The notes under the pieces are model-generated. The model ran no database searches. It was not told the origin of the DNA and saw only the letters and a program-made list of their open reading frames with translations. The translations under genes were made by a program, and so were the position numbers. A stretch of 64,000 nucleotides of DNA from Lucifuga dentata (lineage: Eukaryota; Chordata; Actinopteri; Ophidiiformes; Bythitidae): assembly GCA_014773175.1 (NCBI GenBank), contig VXCM01001246.1, forward strand, positions 72,001 through 136,000. The letters run 5' to 3'. Shown piece after piece: positions 1-11,485 of this stretch; position 1 is the stretch's first letter, and each line of letters begins with the position of its first letter.

Positions 1-1357
1 TCACTCTCTATGAGGTTGCCCCTCTGGAAAACCTCAGAGAGGAGAGCCTGTCCAAAACCTTTTATCTAAAAAGAAAGAACACAGAGGAAGAAAGAAACAT
101 TTTCAGTTCTCTGTCAACACAAAGATCTTAATTTAAAGGCCACGATCCATTTTATCATCTCGGAGGTAAGAAGGATTGCATCATTTTGACTAGAAAAGGT
201 GTAGGAGAGTCCTGAAGAACCTCGTGTAACCGAAGCGACGGAACAAGTTCTAACCGATCAATATGAAAAGTTAAAAAGCTAATTTGCTTCTTCCTGGGTG
301 AGGAAAGAAACTGTACATTTACGTTTATGTGGCTGTGACTGAAGCAGAGAAAAATCACAAGCAGGAAGTCTGCTGAAGTTTACCTTCACCGAGCTCTGGG
401 GGTTTGTTTTCACTCAACGAAGAACTAATTACCATGTACTAAGGACGCACTGCAGTTGAGGTTTGGAATCCAAGCCTGTGAATTTTTGAGAAAATTATAG
501 CCTGAAACATCTGGTTGTAATGTAAAATAGTATTTTTAAAAGCCTTATAAAAAGAACTGCTTTGCATTGGCAAAAGCCAAGCGTCACAGCTCAAAGAGCA
601 TCAGGAGATTTACTGTAGTTGGCGTTCTCGTTACTTTGATATGATCACATGTGCAGCATTCAGAAAATCTATAAATTGAAACTTACTGACACGTCTATAA
701 ATTTAGGAATGTGTTGTAAAAAGTCTTTTTTTTCTTCCATGTACTGTTTACATGGTGTTTGAATATATCTGATCTCAAACACAGAGGAAATGGCGTGTTA
801 AAGTGTGTTTGAGTACAGACCAAACATCACATCAGTAATATTCAAACTGGATCAGTGGCTAAACATAAGGAAAATTATAATGTATTCTGAAACAGTTTTG
901 TCTTCTTTGGTGGAATTTAGTGTCAATGCAGTTTAAACCAAAGTAATCAGTGTAATCAATCACTGAGCTCTCAGAAGATCAAACCAAAGGGCTTCTCAAC
1001 TATCTAAACAGGCATTTATCTTTGCTGATGCTGTCAGTAAAGCAACATTTCCACAAAATAATTTAGAATTTTTGATAGTGTCCCTTTAACTTTTACACTG
1101 TTCACCTCATTTCCTCATTGTGCAATAAAAAAAACTACATGCTGGATTTGAGTAAAAATACCAGTTTTTGTGGTTATACACTACAGGCCAGAAGTTTGAG
1201 GCCAAACCTACATATAAAAAAACAAAAAAAAAAACCATCAATACACTGTTTCTTTTACAATTTATTGTACAGTTTGTGTATCACAAACTATAAATTTGCA
1301 GTCGTCAATATGAAGTTCAGAAGCTGTAGAGCAACAGTATGACCAGACTGTAGCAAG

Positions 1358-1959
1358 TTAAAGGACCATACCAACCATTTTGCATGTTTGAGCCTAATAT
1401 ATTCAATTTTCATACATGTAACGTTACTGACAATCATTTCCCAAAGCAACTACTGGAATGGTGAATTAACAAATATGTTTTTTCCCCCACCTTCAAGACA
1501 GCCATTGGTTTCAGTTCATTCTGCTATGCTCTTAAAATCAACTTGTTGATACTTGAAACGTTCTTGGGATAGGTAATCCATCATCTTGAACGAGACGTAC
1601 ATTCAGGTTTTTTTATTTTTTCAAAGTTTCATAATTTTAGCATTTAAGTGCAATAAAAAGCGCAGAGTGAATGTATGTCTCCAACGGGGAATATAGTCCC
1701 AAAAGAAGACCTGCGTTTATGGAAAAATTTAAATGACCATGACTTCAAAAGGCTGCGTAAGTATAAGCAGGCAAAACATCAATTTTTAAGGTGGATGTAT
1801 CACTTGAATATTTGATTTTGAAAGATTAAAAGATTTGACAAACTATCAGCAAAGCTGAAATATGTTTTTATCCTTTGGGAAATGATTGTCAGTAACATAA
1901 TGTCTGAAAATTGAATATATTATGCTCAAACATGCAAAATGGATGGTATGGTCCTTTAA
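1358..1959 (+). mobile_element. TTAA-flanked inverted-repeat element, copy 1
   Basis: This is a short non-autonomous DNA transposon copy. It begins TTAA-AGGACCATACC and ends GGTATGGTCCT-TTAA. The outer ~85 bp on each side are imperfect inverted repeats (GCATGTTTGAGCCTAATATA on the left, its reverse complement on the right). The interior is non-coding and asymmetric, with landmarks such as 'ctaccttcaagacagccattgg' shared by all plus-oriented copies in this window. No transposase frame is present. A TTAA target site suggests the piggyBac or Sola3 groups; the family name is unknown to me. 'Plus' here means that the TACTACTGG landmark lies next to the left end. Confidence 0.93.
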
Positions 1960-2710
1960 TCCCAAAATGATGTGGGAGAAGGCAGACAGCAGCTATTGAA
2001 CAGAATGTTAAAACACATCAGCAGGGAGTTGGAAAACAACTGGAGTGCTGCACTAATACAGACTGATGCCTTCCTTAAAAAACATTTCTTAAGCCATTGT
2101 GGCTACATAATGTGCTCTTGTTGAAAAATTCTTCTTGAAAACTAATTAGTTACATTTATTTTACATATTTTTGTCATTTCCTGTGCAATATATTGTAAAT
2201 TAAACAGTGTATTATTATTATTGTTTTTTTTTTTTTAAATCTGGGGTGCCCTCAAACTTGTATTCTGTAGAGAACTTTGTTGCTATTTGTTGCCAGCCTG
2301 TTCATCTGTGAAACTTTCAATATTCCCACCAACATCAGCGTATAAAGTTTTTTTTATGTAAAGTAGATATGAAAAATTATAATGCAGACTGAAGCTAACT
2401 GGGTGCATTAGTGTACTAACGGACAAAAGTTGCAGATAAAGTGTTAACTGATTTCACTCCGCTCTTGATCAAACTCCACAGCGTTGACCCTTGTGTTTTC
2501 AGACGCCCCTCCTTTTGCGTTACTCATTAACTCTCCACAGGAATGTTAAACTGCACATGCACACGTCTCCAGCCAGAGCAAAATCCCTCAACTTTCCTGA
2601 GACATCCAGCACGATCGTCCACGGCCTGAGAGGAGGAGGTGACATTTTCGCTGTGATCTAATTGCACCAAGACAGCTGAGAAAAGGACAAGGTAAACTAT
2701 TGTGGACTCA

Positions 2711-2733
2711 AACCCCCCCCCCCNCCCCCCCCC
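2711..2733. repeat. poly-C run interrupted by an N
   Basis: A run of C with one N in the middle. Similar C/N/C runs occur at 22246-22261, 23404-23426 and 35040-35063. The N marks an assembly gap inside a homopolymer, so the length is unreliable. Confidence 0.9.
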
Positions 2734-3264
2734 AGCACAAACACACAGAAAGTATGTAGCCATGCAGTAGTCCTACCTTATTTCATATCCATGACAATTT
2801 CTATCACAATATAGACCTTTGAAAATAAAACAACTTCCTCTTACTTGTAATATCACTGCAGGTATGCCACCATTTTAAACTATGCTTGGCATTTCTTTGT
2901 TAAACAGAAACAACAGAAAGCTAATGCTGCGTGACAAAGAGCACGAGCCAAACCTGAATGTAGAGTGATAAAATCATAAAACACTTAAATGAAAAGTTTA
3001 TGTAATATTCATATTGTGCCATGCAAAGTGATGACCTGAAAATTTAGGAGCTTGAGACTTCCATTTCCCTAGTTTTAAAGGCTGCATCACAGAAAAGTGA
3101 CTGTTCCAAATAAATGAAACAAACAGTGCAAGCCTCTGACAGTTTGGTTATCATAAACACGTTACTTATAATGATTTCATAAAATTGTCATTGATTCAAG
3201 GCATTTGGTCACATTTATTGTCAATACTGCACAGTCCAGTGGTCCGCTATTCAGAGTTTTAAGA

Positions 3265-3884
3265 TTAAAGGACCGTACCGGCGACCGTGCATGTTTGAGC
3301 GTAATATATTCAATTTTCATACATGTAACATTACTGACAATCATTTCCCAAAGGATAAAACTGTATTTCAGCTTTCTTGATATTTTGCAAAATCTCTTAA
3401 TCTTTCAAAATCAAATATTCAAGCGATACACCCACCTTAAGGAAAAAAAAAAATAATAATATCAGTGTTTCTCCTGCTAATAGTTACGCAGCCTTGTGAA
3501 GTCCTAGTTGTTTAAATTTTTAGATAAACACAGGTCGTCTTTTTTTTTTGGGGACTATATTCCCTAGTGGAGACATGCATTCACTCTGTGATTTTTATTG
3601 TGCTTTAATGCTAAAATTACGTAACGTCTAAAAAAAACAAACCCTGAATACACATGTTGTTCACAATGATGGTTACTTATCCCAAGAACGTTTCAAGTAT
3701 CAACAAGTTGATTTTAATAGCGTACCAGAATGAACTGAAACCAATGGAGGTCTGGAAGGTAGGAAAAACATTTAATTCACCGTTCCAGTAGTATGCTTTG
3801 AGAAATGATTGTCAGTAACCTCATGTGTATGAAAATTGAATATATTAGGCTCAAACATGCATAATCGCCGGCATGGTCCTTTAA
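3265..3884 (-). mobile_element. TTAA-flanked inverted-repeat element, copy 2
   Basis: Same family as copy 1 in the opposite orientation. The left end reads TTAA-AGGACCGTACC and is followed after the terminal repeat by the 'aaaactgtatttcagctt' landmark; the right end reads GGCATGGTCCT-TTAA. TTAA flanks both ends. It is non-coding. Confidence 0.92.
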
Positions 3885-5043
3885 AGAAATCATCAAAAAA
3901 TGTCTTGAAACACCAGGAATCACAACATTTGTGACACAAGGTGTATCTAAAACCATGTGGATGGCATCTCAGTCAGTCAGTCATACATCGGCAGCTGCTA
4001 ACGAGAAGCATTTCGTCCTGGAGCTCTGAGATGCGACGTCACACACAGTTTGTTCACACTCAACTTGTGCTGTTGGCCAGAGAAAGAATCTGTCGGTCTC
4101 TGAGCTCCAACGTTAAGGCAGGTCAGTGGGTCACCCAATCAAGCTCTGAAAGCAGTGGGGATTATCACAAACAGATGTTTCTCTGGGAGACGAATCTTCT
4201 CGTGTGTGTGTGTGTGATGGGGGCTCTAACTGCCTGGTTTTCAGAAGTACCCAGTTATGTGGGAGGACTGACCTCTCCCTTCTTAGAGAATGGAAAAAAA
4301 AAGGATGAAAAACACAGGTGTAACCTAAATATCATCAGGATTTATTCACGTGCAGGGCTCAGCTGCACCTTGCACGACAGGTTAAACATGGTTAACCTGT
4401 CTGATATTATCCAGCCAGAGGTGAATGGCTGTCAGCTTTAGTCAAACCCACTGACAGCAGGGTTGTGTTTGGGCTTGTTTTTGGCACAGTGGGGGTGTAC
4501 AATGTTTATTTCCTGCTGCCAGGAAATTTTCTGGTGACACTTTTTTTCCCCACGAATCTGTAAGAAAAGATATCAAAGATTGAACAGTTTCTTTTATGAC
4601 TTTACTGTTTTAATGGAAACTTTTTGATTTTTTTCACTCCTGGATAAGAGACACCAGTGGACAGCTGGCCAGAGAATATGTTGGCAGATAAACACTAGAC
4701 AGTGGTAATAAGGATCAGGCGTTTAAAGGGCCTTCTGCTCAGGTCAGCTGTGCCACCCAGTTAGTTTAACTTCACCTGAACACAGAAATAAACTTCAGGT
4801 AGCCTGGCTGTGAGCAGCCAAATATCAGATCATAAAACACCCAAACAACTACAACAATAAACATTAGTAAAACCAAGTTAAGAGGGGGTGTTTGATATGT
4901 TAAAGTACTCATTCTGGATACAACCATAAAATGGTTTATCTATTTGAGTACATAGTGAGATAGCGTGAGAAATGAGAGCTGAACTATAGTGGCTGGAATG
5001 GATTCAAATTTGTCATAACTGTTGGTATGATTAGGAAGCCCTT

Positions 5044-5589
5044 TTAAAAGACAATACTGGCAATTTTCCAAATCTTTCAAAATCAAACGTTCAGGTGACA
5101 CACCCACCTTCAAATTCAATGTTTCACCTTCTAACACGCATGTCTGAATGTAGAGGAGATGGTCATTTTTAATTTCTCGGTAAAAGCCATCTTCTCCTGG
5201 GACTATATTCCCTGGTGGAGACATACATTGTCTTCCATGCAGCTCNGGTAAAAGCCATCTTCTCCTGGGACTATATTCCCTGGTGGAGACATACATTGTC
5301 TTCCATGCAGCTCCATGTTGGATTGTTAAGCAACGTAACTGCAACAAAAAACTTAATATAGTGTTCTCTGTGATAGATGATGTATCTTGAGCACATTTCA
5401 AGTCTCAACAAGTTGATTTTAATAGTGTACTGGAATTAACTCAAACCAATGGCAATCTGGGAGGCAGGAAAAAATATCTACAGATTTCCACTCCAGTAGT
5501 ATGTTTGGGAAATGGTTGTCAGTAACGTAACGTGTATGCAGGTTGTATATATTGGGCTCAATCATGCAAAATCTCTGATATCGTCCTTT
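5044..5589 (-). mobile_element. Degraded copy of the TTAA element (second subfamily), with assembly gap
   Basis: The left end TTAA-AAGACAATACTGGCAA matches the second subfamily, but most of the left terminal repeat is deleted. The right end 'gcaaaatctctgatatcgtcc' is recognisable but its TTAA has decayed. An N at 5246 is flanked by perfect 67-bp copies (5179-5245 and 5247-5313). I read these as unmerged contig ends, not a real duplication. Confidence 0.75.
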
Positions 5590-6285
5590 GTGTAATTTAG
5601 CTAATTTTAAGAACTTAGTGATACTTGAGTACACTGACTGTTTATTGCCATTTTAGACAAAGGAAACAGGAATTCTTCATTCAACCACTTTACTACACTA
5701 GTCTACCTTTGCTGCAACTCTAAAAATTGCTGGATTCTCGCAACAATACGGAAAAAACACCTGTACCTCACTTTTCATATTATTCACACTTATGAATATA
5801 CATCAATACAAGGTATATTAACGTAGCCAATGGAAAAGCATTATTATCAATGTGTACCAAGAGTTTCATCATTTACTCTTTACAAAGTAAACGTGATTTC
5901 TGCAGAAGACCTGTGGTTGAAATTCCTGAGCCAAACTCTGAGCAGGACTTCACTCTTGAGTGCGTNCAACATCCCAAACACGGTGCAGGCCTGCAGGACT
6001 GCTCCCTCTGAACTGCTCTTTTAACACCAGAAGCTGCCCCTCTGTCCCTCCACCCCCAACCCCCACTTGCTTGTCAACCTTGCTATTTATGTGCTTGTTT
6101 GCTAACGCTAAAGAAAAGCCTGCCCGTGACTACCTCCCCCCAATCACCAACTGTACCACATTCTCACACGGCCAGGATCCACATCCGCCCTCAGCCTTTG
6201 CACGTTTTGAACTGGAAGTCAAGGCCAGCTAAGGGGCTGGCCGCGCTGGATAAAAGAAGCCTGTGTTTCCCTGCCCCTGTCGGCC

Positions 6286-6450
6286 ATGACTCCCTGTCCA
6301 GAAACCACAAGGCTGAGCTTTCTCCTGGTGCTGGGTGTGGGAGGGGCCTGTGGACAAGAGCCGTGCGAGCAAATGTCTGCTGATGATGACCATGATCGGT
6401 ACCTGCAGCAGATGAAGGCCGACAGATCAAAGCGCGGAGCGTGATCAGAT
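6286..6450 (+). other. Short ORF with signal-peptide-like start (54 aa), unproven
   Basis: An ATG in good context (cggccATGa) opens a 54-codon frame ending in TGA. The N-terminal part has a hydrophobic run (LSFLLVLGVGG, residues ~10-20) followed by Ala-Cys-Gly and an acidic segment (SADDDHD), and the frame ends in a dibasic RSKR followed by GA. This pattern resembles a small secreted precursor, and the patch is GC- and CpG-richer than its surroundings. A long poly-A (6539-6585) lies downstream, so a retrocopied fragment is also possible. I do not recognise the protein. It could be chance; the farp2 transcript runs on the opposite strand. Confidence 0.2.
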
Positions 6451-6537
6451 TTATGTCCGGCACTTTCAGGCCACAAATTCTTACAAGTCACGCCACTTTC
6501 AACAAATATGAATCTGTAACGTCAAAGGTTGCACAGC

Positions 6538-6538
<1 letters not shown>

Positions 6539-6585
<47 letters not shown>
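6539..6585. repeat. poly-A tract (~47 bp)
   Basis: An uninterrupted A run. It may be a simple homopolymer or the tail of a retrocopy; no AATAAA lies in the preceding 40 bases. Confidence 0.9.
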
Positions 6586-6587
<2 letters not shown>

Positions 6588-6643
6588 ATGAAAAAGTCAG
6601 GAGCAACTGTGCCCTGCATGTGGATGGAGAATTTGGACATGAT

Positions 6644-7155
6644 TTAAAGGACAATACCAGCAAATTAGCATGTTTGAGCCAAATAAATGCATACACGTTA
6701 CTGACCAAAAAAATGCCCAAAATATACTACTGGAGCGTGAAATCTCAGAATTGTTTTTCCTACCTTCCAGACTGCCATTGGTTTCAGTTCATTCCAATAT
6801 GCTATAAAAATCAACTTGTAGAGACTTGAAACGCGTTTGAGATAAGATATTAAGTTTATTTTCAAAGTAATTTTATGTAACTGATCCAACACAGAGCTGC
6901 ATGGAATATATCTCTTGTACTCATCTTGTATATCTCTGCCAGGGAATATAGTTCCAGGAGAAGATGGCTTTTACTGAGAAATCAAAATGACCACCCCTTC
7001 TACCTTTGTGCATAATCATTAGAAGGCAAAACACTGGATTTTAAGGTAGATGTATCACCTATGGTTTTATGTTTTGGAAACTGCAAGTAACGTGACATGT
7101 ATGCAGTAGCATGTATTGGGCTTAAACATGCAAAATCGCTGATATGGTCCTTTAA
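6644..7155 (+). mobile_element. TTAA element, second subfamily, copy
   Basis: Starts TTAA-AGGACAATACCAGC and ends GATATGGTCC-T-TTAA. The interior has the second-subfamily landmarks 'gggaatatagttccaggag' and 'catgtattgggcttaaac'. It is 512 bp and non-coding. It preserves an intact 'gggcTTAAacatgc' in the right terminal repeat, the same site that is used as a target in the copy at 8886. Confidence 0.9.
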
Positions 7156-7357
7156 CATCATTTCCACACAGTGAGAGTGGCAGGTAATATGACAGGTGAC
7201 AAATGCTTTAAATGAGTGTAGACAGAATCCGTACAGTCGATAGCTTTAGCAGCTGAAAACCCACAAACCTTGCAAAGACAGAAGGCAGCTTCTTGGAGCT
7301 CACAACCATTTCAGACATTCAACTCTGCAATTTTGTATCTATTTATACACTATACAT

Positions 7358-7362
<5 letters not shown>

Positions 7363-7390
<28 letters not shown>
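7363..7390. repeat. poly-A tract
   Basis: An A run of about 28 bp inside the farp2 intron, with no other structure visible. Confidence 0.85.
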
Positions 7391-7391
<1 letters not shown>

Positions 7392-8885
7392 TAAGCCAAA
7401 ATTATAATCTAGAACAACATACATACTGCTTCATTCATTTTTACTGTATTGCATACGATCAGCTAGTAGTTCTTTTCCAGTATAAATTTCCCATCAGTTT
7501 TCACTTTGGATCTAGCTGATGCATTTCTCTCCACATCCACTCTGCACAGAGAAAAATACAGTTATTCACCAGCCCACGGCTCAGAGTGAATGAACAGAAG
7601 TGCCTAATGTTGGCTAGTGGTGAACAACGGAGCCTCTCAGAGGCCATCTTGTTCTTGACAAACTACAGTCTGCTTGACAACAGTATTGGTGTCATTCCCC
7701 TCCTGCAGCCATGTATTTCCGTCTGCCCCCTCCTATCAACAGCAAGTCCAAAGCTTACTTTGAACGCTACAGGACAAGTTCAATGTCCTTTCAATACAAG
7801 GCTTTATTATCCCCTTAAAACTGACACACACACAAAAAAAGTCTTTAAAGTTTCCTGTTCAACAGTACAGGACCAACTTCCATACAAATTCTACTTGTGT
7901 TTGTTAGATTCTATTAGCTTAAAACTTTAAGACAACATATGATGCATAAGATTATGAAACGTCTGTCTCAGCAGTCCCTCAAACTACATCTGCCAGAACC
8001 ATTACTGTTGTGGCTACACGAGGATTTAGCACAGAGCGGTTACACGAGTTTAACACATTAAACTATTTTAACAGAACACAATCCCACAAGCTAAACTATA
8101 TTATATATTACACTATATATTATACTGCAAAACAGAACTCCCTGCCTCCTTTGGTTGTTTATTTATTGTGGAGACTCCACTTTGATATTTTCCCCCACTG
8201 AAAAGGCAGGAAACTTGTTCTGATAGAGTGGCTTCCTCATTGCTTCCTATTTGCTTTTTGAATGACTCCTGCAGCGGCTTGGCAAGTAAACACGGGGCAG
8301 TGTGGATGTAAAATCCACTCAAAAAGCTGGAGACCTATTGGATTTTTTTTTTTCTCCAAATGCTTCTGATCAGCCTTAAAGATGGATCAATGGGTTTCAT
8401 TCTCATTCATTTGTTGTTTTCACAATATTGCAATGTATGCCGTTCCTTCCCACAGGGACATTTATATAACAAAATTATTCCATGTGTTTCCATTCAATCG
8501 ACAGATGAATTTCGACATACGAGAGCAGTTGTGTTTTTAGCTGCAGTAGTGGCAGTATAGAGTAATTGCCAGTTGCATTGTACTGAGGTTAAATAAGCAA
8601 TTCCAATAATACCAAACATCAAAAGAAGCTAGACAATATAAAGCATTATACAGATCGCTGCTAAGAAAAATCCATCAAAGCTTTCCCAGGCTTATTGCAA
8701 TTCTACATTCCTGCATCCTCAATTTATCACAGTGTACTGAGGAATACACATGTTGATAATTCAAACCAAGTGTGCATGTGTGTGTGCAGTGAGTTACAGC
8801 AATGCAAGTAAGCACAATAATGATCACAAATTTTAATCACCGCAAATGTGCCAGTTAATTAAATGGTGACGGTACTGTAAACATA

Positions 8886-10056
8886 TTAAAGGACAATACA
8901 GGCAATACTGCATGTTTGAGCCCAGTATATACAGCCCACATACAGGATATGTTACTAAAAACCGTTCTAGAATGAACTGAAACCAATGGAGGTCTGGAAG
9001 GTAGGAAAAACATTTTTAATTCATCGTTCCAGTAGTATGCTTTGGGAAATGAAAGACCGTTTTCTAGAATGAACCGGTTTCGGTTCATTCCACCACACAA
9101 TTAAATGAACTTGTAGAGACATGAAACACGATTGAGATATGTAATCCATCACAGCAAACACAATGTCTGTAAAGTTTTTTGTCAAAGTAACTTTAACTGA
9201 TCCAACACAGAGCTGCTCAGAAGACGATGTGTATCTAACGAAGAAATTAGAATGACCGTGCCTTCAAAATTGGCAAAAGTGTTAGCAGGTGAAACATTGA
9301 ATTTTAAGTGGATGTATCACCTGAACATTTTGAAATTTTGGAAGACTGGGGGATCTGGAGGAACACTAAACTGCGGTTTAATATCTTGGAAATTGGTTGT
9401 CAGTAACATAATGTGTGTGGCTAGTATTTATAGAGCTTAAAGGACCATACCAGCCATTTTGCATGTTTGAGCCTAATATATTCAATTTTCACACGCATAA
9501 CATTACTGACAATCATTTCCCAAAGCATACTACTGGGACAGTGAATTAAAAATGTTTTTCCTACCTTCCAGACCTCCATTGGTTTCAGTTCATTCTAGTA
9601 CTCTATTAAAATTAACTTGTTGATACTTGAAGCATTCTTAGGATAGGTAATCCATCATCGCAAACAAGATGGATATTCAGGTTTTTTCAAAGTTTTGTAA
9701 TTGTAGCGTTCAAGTGCAATAAAAAGCGCAGAGTAAATGTATGTCTCCACCGGGGAATAGAGTCCCAAAAGAAGACTTGCGTTTAGCAAAAAATTTTAAC
9801 AACCGTGACTTCATAATTTTGCATAACTGTTAGCAGGCGAAACATCAATTTTTAAGGTGGGTGTATCGCTTGAATATTTGATTTTGAAAGATTAAGAGAT
9901 TTTGCAAAATATCAGGAAAGCTGAAATATGGTTTTATCCTTTGGGAAATGATTGTCAATAACCTTACATGTATGAAAATTGAGTATATTATGCTTAAACA
10001 TGCAAAATGGATGGTATGGTCCTTTAAACTTGCAAAATCGCTGTTATGGTCCTTTA
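8886..10056 (+). mobile_element. TTAA element (second subfamily) split by a nested copy
   Basis: The left end is TTAA-AGGACAATACAGGC at 8886. The right end, 'gcaaaatcgctgttatggtcct' plus TTAA, lies at 10027-10056, beyond a complete inserted copy (9437-10026). Without the insertion the element is about 580 bp. Its left part also contains a ~95-bp patch (8961-9055) that matches the first subfamily in the opposite orientation and is bounded by direct repeats of 'ctagaatgaac'. Confidence 0.9.
9437..10026 (+). mobile_element. TTAA element (first subfamily) nested in another copy
   Basis: A complete copy from TTAA-AGGACCATACCAGCC to GGATGGTATGGTCCT-TTAA. It lies inside the right terminal repeat of the element at 8886: left flank 'tatttatagagc', right flank 'acttgcaaaatcgctg'. 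Joining the flanks through one TTAA restores the host element's sequence, which demonstrates a TTAA target-site duplication. Confidence 0.95.
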
Positions 10057-10372
10057 AAGCTTTAGTTTTGATAGGAAGTATATCCTCTAGCTCAAACCTT
10101 AGGAAAATGTAAGAAAAATACTGTTGCTAAGCAGAAATCACAGCCAGGAAACTAAAATGTGCCCTAGTGAGTTCCACTGAGTTGCCTGAGTAAGAAGCCT
10201 TAAGAAGGAAGGGATTTCAGCACCAAAGCCATGTGGCAGCTGTCACCAACCCAAACCGCAAGCAAGCAGGGTTGCCCAGCACTAAAGAAACATGTGTAAA
10301 GATACTGCGCAATTATCACAGATCAGGCAGCACGGCTTTCACCAGGCAGCCATGCATCAGCTGAGAACTTAC

Positions 10373-10573
10373 ATCCACATCATAGAACTCCTGGGAGTCA
10401 TCCAGCCCCAGCACGCAGATTTGTAGTCCTCGCCCATGGCTTCTGCTCTCACTGGCCATGCTGGCATTGAGACACTGGCCTGGCTCCAAAGTGCTGATAC
10501 CAGCATTGAACTGGGCTCCCAGTCTTGTTCCAGGGGTCTGCAGGACCCGGTAGGAACCCTCTATCTCCCCCAT
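10373..10573 (-). CDS. farp2: FERM, RhoGEF and PH domain protein 2, first coding exon
   Basis: This exon encodes the first 67 residues of a FARP-family protein, a Rho guanine-nucleotide exchange factor with FERM, DH and two PH domains that works at the plasma membrane in cytoskeletal and semaphorin signalling. The frame opens with MGEIEGSYRVLQTPGTRLGA and continues with GISTLEPGQ, the conserved N-terminus I know from FARP2 (FARP1 also begins MGEIE, but FARP2 shares GxYRVLQT). The FERM ubiquitin-like lobe begins at ~residue 50 (LQICVLGLDDSQEFYDVD). The exon ends in phase 0 at a GTAAGT donor; its acceptor is at 10608 (minus strand, ...tttacag). The ATG at 10573-10571 has G at -3. The rest of the FERM, DH and PH exons lie beyond position 1. 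The product assignment is from family knowledge; farp1 is the main alternative. Confidence 0.85.
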
Positions 10574-10607
10574 TACTCCACCCAGAGCAGCTGCACCCAC
10601 CTCACTC
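10574..10607 (-). other. farp2: farp2 5' UTR part of exon 2
   Basis: Sequence between the splice acceptor (CAG at 10608-10610, minus strand) and the ATG. The frame upstream of the ATG is open inside the exon (SEVGAAALGGV), but exon 1 offers no in-frame start, so the family-conserved MGEIE start is preferred. Confidence 0.7.
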
Positions 10608-11313
10608 CTGTAAACACAGGGGACACAACAGCATCAACCCATCTTCAGGGTTAACAAAAAAAAAAAAAAAAAAAAAGCAACTTGATCAAACAAATGTGGT
10701 TCAAATGAAGTTCCAGTTTGTCTGTGATCTGAGCAAAGGTGTCATGAAGCTTCGTGAAGCTGGCTGAAGCAAGCGTTCGTTTCAGTGTTAAAAGTCTGTC
10801 TGAAGCTGTTTTTGCGCATGTGAGGCTCATTCAAATTACGTGTAACCTTCAAAGTTTACTATTCCAAAAACCAATACTTGCTATTCGCTTTACCTAATCT
10901 AGGAGTTTTTACGAGGCTAAACACAACCATTCAAAAGCAGTGTAAAGATTAACGTATAACACAGAAGACGAGCTAAATGTTAAATTCTGATTTAGCTAAG
11001 GTTTACGCAGCATGTGGGCCTAACTTATCGAGAAACTCGGTCAGTAAGTTGTTGCCAATCTTTTCAATTTACCAATGTTGAAGCAACAAAAAGACGAAAC
11101 AACTTAGCTAACAAACTGCACAAAAAAAAACAACTGTTTAAAACGAGGTTGGTTTTCTTTTAGTGAAAAATAGAGCTCGCTGAGGTTTTGCCGACGGTAA
11201 ACGAACCAAAAAGTACTGATATACTTGAGCAAGTTTTCTTCTCGAAAAAGTCGGCGTACTGGGATATTTAAAGGGATATTATGCCCTTAAAACAAGACTA
11301 GCTTTTAACTTAC
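10608..11313 (-). other. farp2: farp2 intron 1
   Basis: Lies between the GTAAGTT donor at 11313 and the acceptor at 10608 (minus strand). It contains an A/T homopolymer at 10651-10673 and nothing else recognisable. Confidence 0.65.
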
Positions 11314-11485
11314 CGCTTCGCTCGTCTCGAAAACAAATGCTAAAAGTTCTAAACATGGAAAAAGACACGACTCCGCTCCATGGTCGTCCTCCAGAGGAGT
11401 ACGCACTCACACTCGTTTGTCTTCGGTTAAGTCCCGTCCGTCCTATTGGCTCAAACGGCTTGGAATTGTCGGCTACATAATACCA
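11314..11485 (-). other. farp2: farp2 non-coding exon 1 and promoter-proximal region (5' end approximate)
   Basis: On the minus strand a CGAAGCG|GTAAGTT donor ends an exon. Upstream of it lie a CCAAT box (plus-strand ATTGG at 11445-11449) and a TATA-like CTATATAAAG (11511-11520). The region is CpG-richer than the intron. The only ATG with good context reaches a stop after 10 codons, so the exon is read as 5' UTR. The true transcription start cannot be fixed from sequence and could lie between ~11400 and 11485. Confidence 0.5.

Larger units (their letters stand above)
1..10372 (-). other. farp2: farp2 intron after first coding exon (partial, runs off window)
   Basis: The farp2 first coding exon ends at a GTAAGT donor (minus strand, 10372 downwards). 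I looked for the next FERM-domain exon (a stretch like DYFGLEF) on the minus strand of 1-10372 and did not find it, so the whole stretch is read as one long intron continuing past position 1. Apart from the repeats listed separately and one GC-richer patch at 5960-6450, I see no coding exon. 1-1357, 1960-3264, 3885-5043, 5590-6285, 7156-8885 and 10057-10372 hold nothing I can name. The intron assignment is inference from the exon at 10373. Confidence 0.7.

Noticed and set aside
3941..4441. 166-codon ORF in the farp2 intron
   Set aside because: No recognisable domain, low-complexity and microsatellite content (tgtgtg), and no splice or promoter context.
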